Shown here: in pieces, positions 5,962-16,500 of the stretch
Numbering within the stretch: position 1 is the stretch's first letter
Layout: each line of letters begins with the position of its first letter
Source: Puniceicoccales bacterium
Lineage (GTDB): Bacteria > Verrucomicrobiota > Verrucomicrobiia > Opitutales > JAIRKQ01
Assembly: GCA_031279395.1 (NCBI GenBank)
Contig: JAITIO010000004.1
Location: forward strand, 1-31,728
Length of the DNA: 31,728 nucleotides
Direction: 5' to 3'
The notes under the pieces: model-generated
What the model was told of the DNA's origin: nothing
What the model saw: only the letters and a program-made list of their open reading frames with translations
The model's database searches: none
Position numbers and translations under genes: made by a program

Positions 5962-8085
5962 ATGGCTACCATACCACAGTCAGCAAAAAATGCGTCCAGT
6001 GAAATTGCGGTAGAAGCAATTCTACATGGTCAAATTTTTCAAGTTCTTACGGAAGCAGGAAATTCCACGGGAGAATATGGTCAAAAAATTGCTTGGGATC
6101 TAGCCCGTGAAGTCATAGCAAAGATTTGGGAACATAATAGGGGTAATCCCATTACTACCGAACAGATTGAAAATTTTATTGAACAAGTATTATTTACATC
6201 TCCCTATCAAAGAACAGCAAAGGCATTCATTTTGGCCCGGGACAGGCGAGACCGAAGCGAAAGTTCTGCCATCCAAATAGAAGTCGACAGGATTAACCAG
6301 TATATTTCACGGTCAGACTGGGAGGTGCGTGAAAATAGCAATATGTGCTATTCATTGCAGGGATTAAATCACTACTTGTCAGGATCCTTGAGCAAAACTT
6401 ATTGGTTGAATAGCGTTTACCCATCCCATATTAAAAATGCCCATGAATCTGGGGATTTTCATATCCATGATCTAAACCAATTGTCGGTCTACTGCGTCGG
6501 GTGGGATTTGGCATCTCTGCTGAAAGAAGGCTTTTGTGGTGTCTCCGGCAAAACGGAAGCATATCCCCCGAAACATTTTAGAACGGCACTAGGACAGGTG
6601 GTAAACTTTTTCTATACACTGCAAGGAGAGGCGGCTGGAGCACAGGCATTTTCAAACTTTGACACGCTGCTGGCACCATTTGTTCGATATGATAATTTAT
6701 CGTTCGACCAAGTAAAACAAGCTTTGCAAGAGTTTGTATTTAACATCAACGTACCTACCCGCGTAGGATTTCAAACTCCATTTACAAATATAACACTCGA
6801 CCTGTTTTGTCCGAAACATTTTGCCAGTGAACCGATAATAATAGGTGGTGAATTTAAGCAGGAAAAATATTCAGACTTTCAGAAAGAAATGGATATGTTT
6901 AACCGTGCATTGTTTGAAGTTATGGGAGAAGGAGATGCCCGGGGACGTATCATGACATTCCCAATCCCAACAATCAACTTGACAAAAGATTTTGATTGGG
7001 ATAACGAAAACCTAAAAGGTTTGTGGGAGATGACCGGCAAATATGGCATTCCATATTTTTCCAATTTTATTAACTCAGACATGAACCCGGATGATACCCG
7101 TTCGATGTGTTGCCGTCTAAGAATTGATAATACTCAGCTGGAAAAACGTGGTGGTGGTCTATTTGGAGCGAACCCATTGACGGGAAGTGTGGGAGTTGTA
7201 ACAATAAATCTTCCAAGGATTGGACACTTGTCAAAAACTAGGGAAGAGTTTTTTGATCGCCTGTCAACGATGATGAATATCGCAAAGGACAGTTTGGAAA
7301 TCAAAAGGGTACTGTTAGAAAAATTGACAGCATCGAATTTGTATCCCTACACAACATTTTATTTGAAGGACATCAGGTCTAGGTTTGGGCAGTTTTGGAA
7401 GAATCATTTTTCGACAATTGGACTGGTTGGAATGAATGAAGCATGCTTGAATTTTTTAAGCCAAGACATAACGAGCAAGGCTGGAAAAGCTTTTGCTCTG
7501 GATGTTTTAGATTTCATGCGTGAAAAAATTATCAAATTCCAAAAGGAAACAGGCAACCATTACAACTTAGAAGCAACACCTGCCGAAGGGACATCATTCC
7601 GGCTGGCTAAAAAAGATAAGGCGCGGTTTAAAGATATAAAAGCAGCCAATGAACAGAATCAGCATGCGCAAAATGATGTGCCATTCTATACTAATTCTAT
7701 CCATGTTCCCGTAGATTTTACGGATGATTTGTTTGAACTTTTAGACCACCAGGATGAGTTGCAGACAAAGTTCACGGGAGGAACGGTTGTCCATGCATTT
7801 CTCGGAGAAAGAATATCCGATACCGAAGTGGTAAAAAATCTCGTTAGGAAAATTGCAGAAAATTACAAACTGCCCTATTATTCGTTGACGCCGACCTTTT
7901 CCATCTGTCCGGAACATGGATATTTGGTTGGAGAGCAAAAGACTTGTCCCCATTGCAATAAAAAGACGGAAATTTATTCCAGAATAGTTGGGTATTTACG
8001 ACCTGTGCAACAGTGGAATGATGGCAAACAGGCAGAATTCAAGATGCGATCGTCTCTACAATTTGACCAATGTCACCATTCCTAA
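5962..8085 (+). CDS. nrdD: Anaerobic (class III) ribonucleoside-triphosphate reductase
   Basis: A 707-residue class III ribonucleotide reductase that reduces NTPs to dNTPs without oxygen, using a glycyl radical and usually formate. The glycyl radical site is in WNDGKQAEF, Gly688, 20 residues from the end. The zinc site is C649, H652, C662, C665 (CPEH...CPHC). The active-site RSMCCRLRID and the segment MNEACLNFL are typical. The start at 5962 follows AGAAGGAG. Residues 15-100 correspond to an ATP-cone domain, but the VxKRDG strand that normally begins it is not recognisable, so allosteric control may be altered. The radical-SAM activase NrdG is required and is not in this window; the next gene is a HAD hydrolase. 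Confidence 0.95.
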   Translation: MATIPQSAKNASSEIAVEAILHGQIFQVLTEAGNSTGEYGQKIAWDLAREVIAKIWEHNRGNPITTEQIENFIEQVLFTSPYQRTAKAFILARDRRDRSESSAIQIEVDRINQYISRSDWEVRENSNMCYSLQGLNHYLSGSLSKTYWLNSVYPSHIKNAHESGDFHIHDLNQLSVYCVGWDLASLLKEGFCGVSGKTEAYPPKHFRTALGQVVNFFYTLQGEAAGAQAFSNFDTLLAPFVRYDNLSFDQVKQALQEFVFNINVPTRVGFQTPFTNITLDLFCPKHFASEPIIIGGEFKQEKYSDFQKEMDMFNRALFEVMGEGDARGRIMTFPIPTINLTKDFDWDNENLKGLWEMTGKYGIPYFSNFINSDMNPDDTRSMCCRLRIDNTQLEKRGGGLFGANPLTGSVGVVTINLPRIGHLSKTREEFFDRLSTMMNIAKDSLEIKRVLLEKLTASNLYPYTTFYLKDIRSRFGQFWKNHFSTIGLVGMNEACLNFLSQDITSKAGKAFALDVLDFMREKIIKFQKETGNHYNLEATPAEGTSFRLAKKDKARFKDIKAANEQNQHAQNDVPFYTNSIHVPVDFTDDLFELLDHQDELQTKFTGGTVVHAFLGERISDTEVVKNLVRKIAENYKLPYYSLTPTFSICPEHGYLVGEQKTCPHCNKKTEIYSRIVGYLRPVQQWNDGKQAEFKMRSSLQFDQCHHS

Positions 8086-8143
8086 GCCAGAACCAGCTTT
8101 TAACCATTTGACATTCATTGAATTGCCACTAGATCTTCCAACC

Positions 8144-9175
8144 ATGATAGGGCAAGAGTTGCTATCGAGTTATGATATTTTGTTGGTTGATCTGTATGGG
8201 GTTATTTGGAGTGGGACATACATATTTCCGGCAGCTCTTGATGCGCTAGGCAAATTGATGTCAATGGGTAAAAAGGTCGTTATAGTGTCGAACATATCCT
8301 TCGTTTCAAAAACTGTGACGAAGGAGTATGAGAGCAAGGGGCTTTTGGCGGGGACTCATTTTTTGGATTTCGTCACTTCCGGGAATGCATTTCGCGATAT
8401 TTTAGTAAATCGTAAACTGTATTTCAAAACGGTCAAATTTCCGAAAAAATATTTTGTCTATGGAGCGGAAAATACCGCCGCTTTTGCCGGAACTGACTTT
8501 GAAAAAACATACAATTTGGACGAGTCCGATTTCGTCTACCTCTCCGCCGTTCAATTTTCGGATGATGAACGGGATAGGATGTCGGACACAATGAAACAAT
8601 ACCTGTACGTTACCGGTACTAGTGGCAATGATAAACTGTGGGAATCAACATCGGTGGAACCCTTTATTCCTACCTTGCAATGTTTTCTAGACCGAAAAAA
8701 GCCGATTGTCATTGCTAATCCGGATAAGATTGTACTGCGTGCCGTTTTGGAAACTCCAGACGCCAGGGAGTATATAGCAAAACCAATGGTAAAACAGGGA
8801 CTTTTAGCTCAAACCTATGAAAATATGGGAGGGGAGGTATTCGCAATTGGCAAGCCATATCCACAAATCTATCGCCACACCCTGGAAAATCTGTCGATGG
8901 CGATGGAGATTTCATTGGAAAATATTTGTAAAAAGCGGATCGCCATGGTGGGAGATTCCTTGGAGACCGACATTTTGGGAGCTAAAAATGCCAGCAAAGA
9001 CATGGGGTGTTCCATCGACAGTATCCTTGTCTTATCCGGCATTTCGGCGAGAGACATTGTCAAAACATATGGAAAAATTTCTCCCGAAACAGTGGACCAA
9101 TTCTTTTCCCAAGAAAAACTCACACCAACCCACCTAATTCCTGCCCTCGACATGGGATCCGAAGTTTACTTCTAA
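8144..9175 (+). CDS. HAD-superfamily class IIA hydrolase (TIGR01459-like)
   Basis: A 343-residue phosphatase-like HAD protein. Motif I is DILLVDLYGVIWSG (Asp16, with Tyr18 where most HADs have Asp); motif II is VIVSNIS; motif IV is VGDSLETDILGAKNA (Asp271). The DxYG form of motif I and the length match the HAD-IIA group of NagD relatives known as TIGR01459, whose substrate is unknown. The frame is open upstream into the end of nrdD (to about 7988), but those residues are translated from the nrdD glycyl-radical region and are not HAD-like, so ATG 8144 is preferred. No Shine-Dalgarno sequence is seen there, which suggests coupling to nrdD translation. It converges on lpxD with 37 bases between. 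Confidence 0.78.
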   Translation: MIGQELLSSYDILLVDLYGVIWSGTYIFPAALDALGKLMSMGKKVVIVSNISFVSKTVTKEYESKGLLAGTHFLDFVTSGNAFRDILVNRKLYFKTVKFPKKYFVYGAENTAAFAGTDFEKTYNLDESDFVYLSAVQFSDDERDRMSDTMKQYLYVTGTSGNDKLWESTSVEPFIPTLQCFLDRKKPIVIANPDKIVLRAVLETPDAREYIAKPMVKQGLLAQTYENMGGEVFAIGKPYPQIYRHTLENLSMAMEISLENICKKRIAMVGDSLETDILGAKNASKDMGCSIDSILVLSGISARDIVKTYGKISPETVDQFFSQEKLTPTHLIPALDMGSEVYF

Positions 9176-9212
9176 GATTTCTGTATTTTTTCATTAAGGA
9201 TTCTGTCCGGGA

Positions 9213-10262
9213 CTATTTTAGCAGCAAATCCCTAAGAGATTCCTCGAGTTTCTGTACCCTCTCAAACAGATTTGGAATTCTCGAGCGTAAGACATAGAAG
9301 AGATTGGCGTCGTTGATCGGCATCGTTGGGTTTCCCCGCAGTATTTTTCCCATTTTCGGCTTATAATTTGCCACTGAACTTTTCCCAGCTATCATAACCC
9401 CATCCGGAATATTGAGGTGGCCCGCTATCCCAACTTGCCCACCAATTACAACATGGTTTCCTATGGTAGTACTGCCCGCGATACCCGTTTGTGCTGCAAT
9501 CAAGCAACCGTTTCCTATGGTAACATTATGTCCTATTTGGACCAAGTTATCTATCTTTGTTCCTTTTCCAATCTTGGTATGATTAAACCTGGCACGGTCA
9601 ATGGTCGTATTTGCTCCAACGTCAACATCATCTCCAATTATCACATTACCTATTTGGGGAATTTTTTCATGTATACCATCTACCGTTTCATAGCCAAAAC
9701 CATCGGACCCTATCACCACACCCGAAAACAAAGTTACCCGTGATCCTATTTCACAGAAATCCATCACCCTTACGGAAGGATGTAAAACACTACTATTTCC
9801 GATTTTAACACCATGTCCAACGTAGCATCCGGCCATAATGACAACATTATCGGAGATGGTTACATTGGCTTCGACAACCACATTGGGTCCAATGCTTACA
9901 TTTTGTCCAATTGACACGGTTACATCTACGACGGCTTTGGGATGGGTTCCCACATCGGGACGGTGATAATATTTTCTTTCTATGTCTCGGCAAAGTTTCC
10001 CAAGGGCCAAGGATGGGTTATCAAACAATAGAAAACATTGATTTTCTTTCGGTGTCAAATCAAGTCCCAGGGGAAGTAATATTACGGATGCCTGGCTGAT
10101 TGCCACATCTTTTCTATATTTGGGATTTCCAAGGAAAGAGATACCCCCCTGCTTTGTGTTTGTCAGTGACTCGACATGCGAAATTGGAAAGGTAGTGTGG
10201 CCGACAACCTTTCTAGGGCTCAACAGGCTTATAAGCTCATCTAATGCGTAAGAAAAATTCAT
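9213..10262 (-). CDS. lpxD: UDP-3-O-(3-hydroxyacyl)glucosamine N-acyltransferase
   Basis: A 349-residue lipid A biosynthesis enzyme that transfers a hydroxyacyl chain from acyl-ACP to the 2-amino group of UDP-3-O-acylglucosamine in the cytoplasm. The N-terminal domain (residues 1-100, with LTNTKQGGISFLGNPKY) is the LpxD uridine-binding domain. From about residue 110 there are regular hexapeptide repeats forming a left-handed beta helix, including GSDGFGYE and IDNLVQIGHNV, with the catalytic base His245. The C-terminal helix is normal. ATG 10262 gives the usual LpxD N terminus; a longer frame from a TTG at 10313 adds residues not found in the family. It stands alone here, without fabZ or lpxA. 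It indicates an outer membrane with lipid A. Confidence 0.93.
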   Translation of the reverse strand: MNFSYALDELISLLSPRKVVGHTTFPISHVESLTNTKQGGISFLGNPKYRKDVAISQASVILLPLGLDLTPKENQCFLLFDNPSLALGKLCRDIERKYYHRPDVGTHPKAVVDVTVSIGQNVSIGPNVVVEANVTISDNVVIMAGCYVGHGVKIGNSSVLHPSVRVMDFCEIGSRVTLFSGVVIGSDGFGYETVDGIHEKIPQIGNVIIGDDVDVGANTTIDRARFNHTKIGKGTKIDNLVQIGHNVTIGNGCLIAAQTGIAGSTTIGNHVVIGGQVGIAGHLNIPDGVMIAGKSSVANYKPKMGKILRGNPTMPINDANLFYVLRSRIPNLFERVQKLEESLRDLLLK

Positions 10263-10334
10263 ATTACAGTTTTCGAGAGAAAACCTATTTAAGCATAATG
10301 CCGAATTGGGCAATATTTTTATCAGGGCTGTTTA

Positions 10335-10465
10335 GTTCTTGTTGAAGGAAGACAAAAAGAGTGGACAAAAGGGAGCGAAAAGGATGGATGGGGACGGAAA
10401 TGGACAGCTTAAAAATTGGAAAAGTTGGAAAAGTTGGCCATGGACGGAAAAATCGTCATCGGTGA
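10335..10465 (+). pseudogene. Highly decayed copy of transposase remnant (left flank of giant gene)
   Basis: This stretch matches the remnant at 22006-22320 in inverted orientation. 10335-10352 matches the end at 22320 with one change; 24 extra bases follow; 10377-10434 then matches again, including a 23-base exact identity (10396-10418 against 22261-22283). After a deletion, GCCATGGACG and the following codons (AMDGKIV) match the AMDEKII segment of the other copy, comparable to the IAIDGK motif of ISAs1/H-repeat transposases. No open frame remains. It lies between lpxD and the giant gene. Confidence 0.6.
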
Positions 10466-10534
10466 GTACACTTAAAGGAAGATTGGTTGAGCCTACTAAT
10501 TATATATTTATTCACTCGAATAAGCGTAAAATTA

Positions 10535-10562
10535 TTGACATAAACGCAGTCTTATGTACAAT
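10535..10562 (+). promoter_or_regulatory. Strong sigma-70 promoter of the giant gene
   Basis: A perfect -35 TTGACA (10535-10540) and -10 TACAAT (10557-10562) are separated by 16 bases. The predicted transcript start at about 10569 lies only about five bases before ATG 10574, so the mRNA would be almost leaderless if that start is used. The next in-frame ATG, 10601, has GGCGGG upstream and a leader of about 30 bases, and may be the real start. Confidence 0.6.
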
Positions 10563-10573
10563 ATCTTCCCTCT

Positions 10574-13500
10574 ATGAGTACGAAAATAGACGGCGGGACA
10601 ATGCTAACGCCAATATTCAACCCCAGTATTCCAGCAAACATAGCCTTGGGTGAAGTTCATGGGAATTCCGGATTGGAGGGAGCCGAGCAAAAATCAATGG
10701 ACGACCAAGTTAAAACATGGCTCAAGGACAAAGAATTTAAAGATTTCGCCAATAGTATGGGACGTCCTGAGCTTTCTGAGATCTCTCAACAAGTGGAAAG
10801 TTTGCAGGAGCTTAAAAGCTTAACCGAAAATGATTCTAAACTCAGGCAGCTGATCACACAAAAACCTCCCATGAGCTTATTCTATTGTTCATGGCACCCA
10901 AGTAATGGTGATGGTGGCCATGCAACTAATGTGTCTGTCGCATATAATAAAGACAACGGCAAGTGGGAGGTTACATTTCATAATACTGGCCTTGGATCAA
11001 ATTTAAGAAGTGTGCAGGGAGGAGAAGGTGAAAAACAAATGTGTCCATGTGCCTATGTTTTTCCCGACCTAGACGATGATCAGGTCGAAAAATTGCTAAA
11101 AGGTATCACATACATTCAAAAGGCTATAAATAAAGAATCATATGTGTCCATGTGCCAAAAGCTGTACGGCGGGGAAATTACCTATGAGATTGGAAAAGAC
11201 GTCCAACCTGAAACGATTAAACTCATAAAGTCAAAAGACCCCATTCGCAATCATACTTTTGTGCGTGCACAGGTCGGAGGGAACTGTACCTATGCTTCGC
11301 TCAATGCCATGATGCGCTATTTAGTTCTCAAACAACATAATGCACTCAATGAATCAACTAGAAGAACTGAAGCTGGTAAAGCAGCTTCCGGTGCAGCCCG
11401 CGTACTGGACTTTTACTGCCGAATGAAGAGCATGGAACTAGCCTTTGAAGAAGTTGAAAATAACCCCCAGAAAATAAGATTTTTGGAACGCATACTAGAA
11501 GCCAATGTTTGCTATTTTAAAAAATATGTCGAAAAACGGTGTAGTGAAAGCGCAAACAATGAATTGGAAAAAATTCGTGACAAGTTTACAGAATATCGAA
11601 AAAGAATTCACCAAGCAAAAATTGAGTGTGGTGTTAGCACAGGTACTACTTCACTCTTTCTGGAAAGAAACTTACAGAATGCTGAGGAGATAGTGGGAGC
11701 CCTTCCCACCCCTGCCATGGAGAGAGGAAATAGGGTTTGCGGTATGCAGGTGGGTAATACAGACATCGCCATAAGAGTAGATATACAAAAACAATTAAAT
11801 GCCATTCGTGCCTTGGTTGCACAAAGTAAGCCGCAAACAACACGGGAAGCTGTGACAAAACTTGCAAAACTTTGTGAGAAGTATGGCGATCACAAATATA
11901 GCAAATATAGCAATTTCATCGATGGCGAGGTTCGTTCTTTAATTTTGAATGAAAATTTTCAAGTCGACATTGGTGACAATTTACAATCCGACAAAAATCT
12001 TAAACTCGAGTCGCTAGAAGACTATCATAAAATTGCGAAATTTCTTTGTAAGCAGAAGAGAAAAAGCTACGAAAAAGATGATAGTGGAATGAAATTTCAG
12101 CTTAATAAAGAAGATCAATATTCCATTGACGAACAGAATATAATCTACACGTTGCAGGCTCATACCTTGCAAATTTACCGCGAAATGGTAAGACGTCGCA
12201 ACAAAAGCTTGCGAGTAATATTTCCCCAAACAGAACAATTTAATCCTGAGGAAATTGGGCTCAATATTAGTAAGATAAATAATTTAGATCATGTTTATAA
12301 CAGGTCATCGGTGAGTCGCAGGGAAAAACTTCTTAAATTTTCATCTTCTGCAAATGGTACTAATCAGTTTACTTTTACTATTGGAGGCAACAACCATACT
12401 GTTCCTGACTCAGTACAAAAAATTTTTGATAGCATCTTTTCGGGGAAAGACCATACGGATTTTTTAAATAGTTTTCGTTCTTTTAGTGAAGAATTGCAAG
12501 AAACAGAATCTGCCATAAAGAGTAGTTTGAAGGCCCTAACGGATAATAGAGTAGAAATCCTAAAAGGTCAGGAAAAAAGAAATGTCCTGGCAGCCCTTGG
12601 TACAGCTCTACAACAATTAAAAAAACGAGAAGAATTATTTTTTTCAAAAAAAATGCCGGAATTGAATGCCAAATGCCAGGAACTAAAGAATATTGAAGTG
12701 CAAAAACAAGAAGATGTTAGACGAGCTATTAGTCAAATTGAAGCTAAAATTGTTGAAGTCAATAACTGGCCAGATGGAAAAAAAGTAGGCGAACTGACAG
12801 CGAGAGGTAATGCAATAGAAGAAAACCTCAAAGCCCTAACGAAGTTAAGAGCTTTGCAACTAGCAGCAGCCGAAGAATTTTTTTCCAAAAAAAATTGTCA
12901 TCGTAGGAATGTAGACACGTCTCCAGATTGTAAGGCGCTTTTCCCAGATGATAGAATGGGGGTTCTGCGCAACTGTGCTATTTCACGCCTGGAGACTTGT
13001 GTCTGCGAGAGGGAGGATAGTTACCGGAAGGTCATTTCCTGTCTAAATTCTGAGCTCAAAGGATTCAACGGTTATGATCCTCTTGTGCAAGAATTTGGTA
13101 ACATTGATACGATGGTTAAAAACGCCCTAGGTGGTGTTTCTATAGGTGGTGAAAATATACAAGAAGAGACTTGCACTGCCTTTCAAGATTTCCAAAATAA
13201 ACTACATTTAAATGATAACTCCCCTTTCAAGGCGGAAGATCTAGTAAAAAGTTGTAGGAAAGAGATTGATGCCCTAATGACATCTTCCGACAAAGCTTTG
13301 GATGACAGTTGGGGACAAGAAATTACAATTAATAAGGACCTTTTAGATACTGATTTTACCCTAGACAAATGCCTAAAAACTTTAAGGGCAATACCCCAAC
13401 AGGGAAATTGCTATGCAAAAACTGTAGCTAAGGCTGTTGGTTATAGAACCAATAGTGAAAATAAAAAGAAAATTTTTGATAAAACCATTTCTGGCACTAC

Positions 13501-16500
13501 ATATTTCCTAGATGCTCCAACTCCATACGCCATTTGCGGATTGGGAGATCTTCGCCAGTTCGTCTCATTCAATAAAATATTTCAGTCCCTTCTATGTAGA
13601 GAGCAAGATGAGGCGAAATCATTAGACTCGCCTTCGTTTTGCAATAATACTTCTTCTACTTGTGGAACACAATTCGCCACTGAGAGTTTTACCATAAAGA
13701 CACCTTTCGGTAATGCAAGGAAAGCCAAAGATCTTTCGTACACAACAGCATTTTATGTTTCGCTAAATAAAGCATTTGAGGACCTACGCGACATTGACGA
13801 AAGCGTTGATGAGGAAGGTCGCAATGCATTAATTGCCAAACGAGAATCAACAAGCCTCACAGCCAATCTGAAAAAATGCAATGTGATAGATGCAGAAAAT
13901 CCTTTGGATTTTGTACTCTCAATGTTAGCTGCCATCGGAAATCGTCCATCTGAATTGGTCGATCATCTAAAGACGAAAAATACACAGCTTCCGATAGATT
14001 TTTTAATAATGAAGTTGCTAACTTCCCCTCAATCAATGGATGCCATTTCCAAGGGTATTAAAACCTCGGAAGATGCACAAAAATTGGCCGAAGGGTGCAT
14101 AAATTTTTTAAATCAAACATGGTTTCAATCGTCCTGGCAACTATTCAACCACGGAGAAGGAAATCAAAAGCATGTCCTAACATATAATCTAGACCGTATA
14201 AAAGCAATGGCTGTGTGTGTTACCGCGATAACAGAGGTACTTGCTATGCTTGGGCAAGCGGATGGAATTGATGCTGATGCCAAAGGAAAAATCAACCTAA
14301 TAGCCCAGCAAGCTTTGGAAAATATCCTAGATAGCCTCAATGAAAAAGTTCTTTTTCAAAATGTGAAAAATGAGAGAGATGCTGAGGTAGCTCGTCAAAA
14401 AATCGCACAATTGAAACTTTATCTGACGGACCAGCAGAGTAAGCTCGTGGGAGATGCAAAAATTTTACCAGTCAAATGGTGGGCCAATGTAGCCGCTTGC
14501 CTGGTAGAATGTAGAGGTCTACCCCCGGGACGATGGACATTTACAAATTATTTAATCGGTGCAGAATTAAGACGTTTTTGTTCAGACTTTGCCTTGAGAT
14601 TTTCTGAGCGTGAAAGAGCCGAGCAAGGGTCCCATTTTACCTCTCGTGTTGCTCTTGCCACCAAGGACATAATAGAACACTCGCACCAACTACCGGAGAC
14701 AACGCCCGATGCCCTTGCTTTAAATCAAGAAAAACGTACCAAAATAAACTATGAAAACGAGGATAATAATTCTGCCGTGTGGTGGGATGCAAAGTCCATG
14801 TGTTTTTGTGATAACAGAGGTGTTATCTGCGACACTACCGATGGGACGAGTTATATTGTGCGAAAAAGTCCATCCCATAGAAGCCTCAGAAGTTTAATCG
14901 CAAATAAAAGGCTTTGCAATGAAGTTTATGGATTTTTTGGTATCAAAGATAATGAAATCGTAAAAAGCGAGGAAATGTCGGATGGATCCATAAAAATGGT
15001 GCCAACTTCTGGAATTCACAAAGGGGAAGTATTTTTTGTCAAAAACAACATTCCTCCCGTGTTTAAGAATGAAGGCGGTATGCAATTGCTGATGGTTGAT
15101 CCAGGAATTGATCCAAAAAAGGGGAATCACCATCTTTTTAAAAACTTCTTCTGCTGGGGAATAGAAAAAAATGGAAAGGTTTACTACGAATTTTCCGAAC
15201 GTACGGGAAGACAAAAAGTTACTTACTGTGCGATAAAAGAGGGTGAGCAAACTAAATTTGCCAGTGGCGAGCTAGGAGATCGCCAAACAATCGACCCGGA
15301 AGAAGAAATAATGTTCCTAGATTTCAAGAAAATCCCTGAACTATCACATCTTTGTCAAAGTGATTTAAACTTGGATGGTATTTTCTATAAAAAAGATAAC
15401 ATAATAGAATTAACTACGTTCTCATACAATGGTAAGCCAATAAAATTGCAAAAAAAAGATGATAAGTGGGTCCTTGTCAGCAACCCCAACATGCAGCTTA
15501 TTTCCCTTAAAGAAGAATTCACGAAGCTCTTGCAAGGAGAGAGAGGTGAGGGGCTGGGCAATATTTCTATTCCAGGCACCGAAAACCCAATGGGTTTTGG
15601 AGACAAATACCTTGTTTTCAAGGAAAACAACACCAGCTTGACTGCACAAAATTTTATGTTTTTGGTTCCAGAAGAAGTACAGGACGAAAATGAAGTAAAA
15701 AAGTTCTTTGAAGATAAAGACCATAAAGAAAAAAATGCAAATGAAGCCAGTCCATATGGGCTATTTGGCTGCACTGAACCAAGTAAACTGTCTTTCAATA
15801 AAGACACCTTAACCGTGCGATCACATTTTCTTCGCTGGTCAAGGAATAAAGTTGGGCGCTACGGTGAGTTTACTATCCCGGAATCCGACCCTAAGGCGAT
15901 TGCCCACACAGCTACAACGCTGATTGCCCGTGCCTTGCGTGAAAAAATTTATACACAGGCACTTGGATTTCTTAATGCCATACCAAATGGATTGATGTTG
16001 GGCGAAAGTGAAGAAGATAATGCCATTAGAAAGGTGTTTTTTGATATTGTCAGGGATGATTTTGATAATACCCCTTTGGCTGCCGCCATACAGATGCAGG
16101 TCTTTTTGAAGTGGCTTCAGGTGGATACGGGTGCTGAAACCTTTATTAAGAATTTTAAAAGCACGCTTTCAAATTACAACCTCACCCTTGCCACCTCAAT
16201 TAAAAATAAATTTATTAAAATGTGGAGAGAAGAAGCATATTATCCTTCGATCTTTGCCCTTACGCCCTTGCAAAAAAAAGCATTAATAGAAAAGTTACCT
16301 GATGGAATTTTCATTAGTAATTCGTGGGATCGAAAAGATTGGAAAACCATACAGCGGGATATTGTTGCCGGTCTTGCCGTAAAACATTCAACCGACACGC
16401 CGGCAGCATCCATAGTAACGCGCGATACAATCAGCGAAGGTATGGACGAGGTAAGTGAAGAGGAACGAGAAGCTTTTTCCGTCCTGCGGAAAAATTTTTC

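Noticed and set aside
7988..8143. 52-residue N-terminal extension of the HAD hydrolase
   Set aside because: It overlaps the conserved glycyl-radical end of nrdD in another frame and has no HAD similarity.
10339..10653. Plus-strand frame before the giant gene
   Set aside because: It runs through the decayed transposase copy and the giant gene promoter, has no ribosome binding site, and is low complexity (Lys/Gly/Trp).
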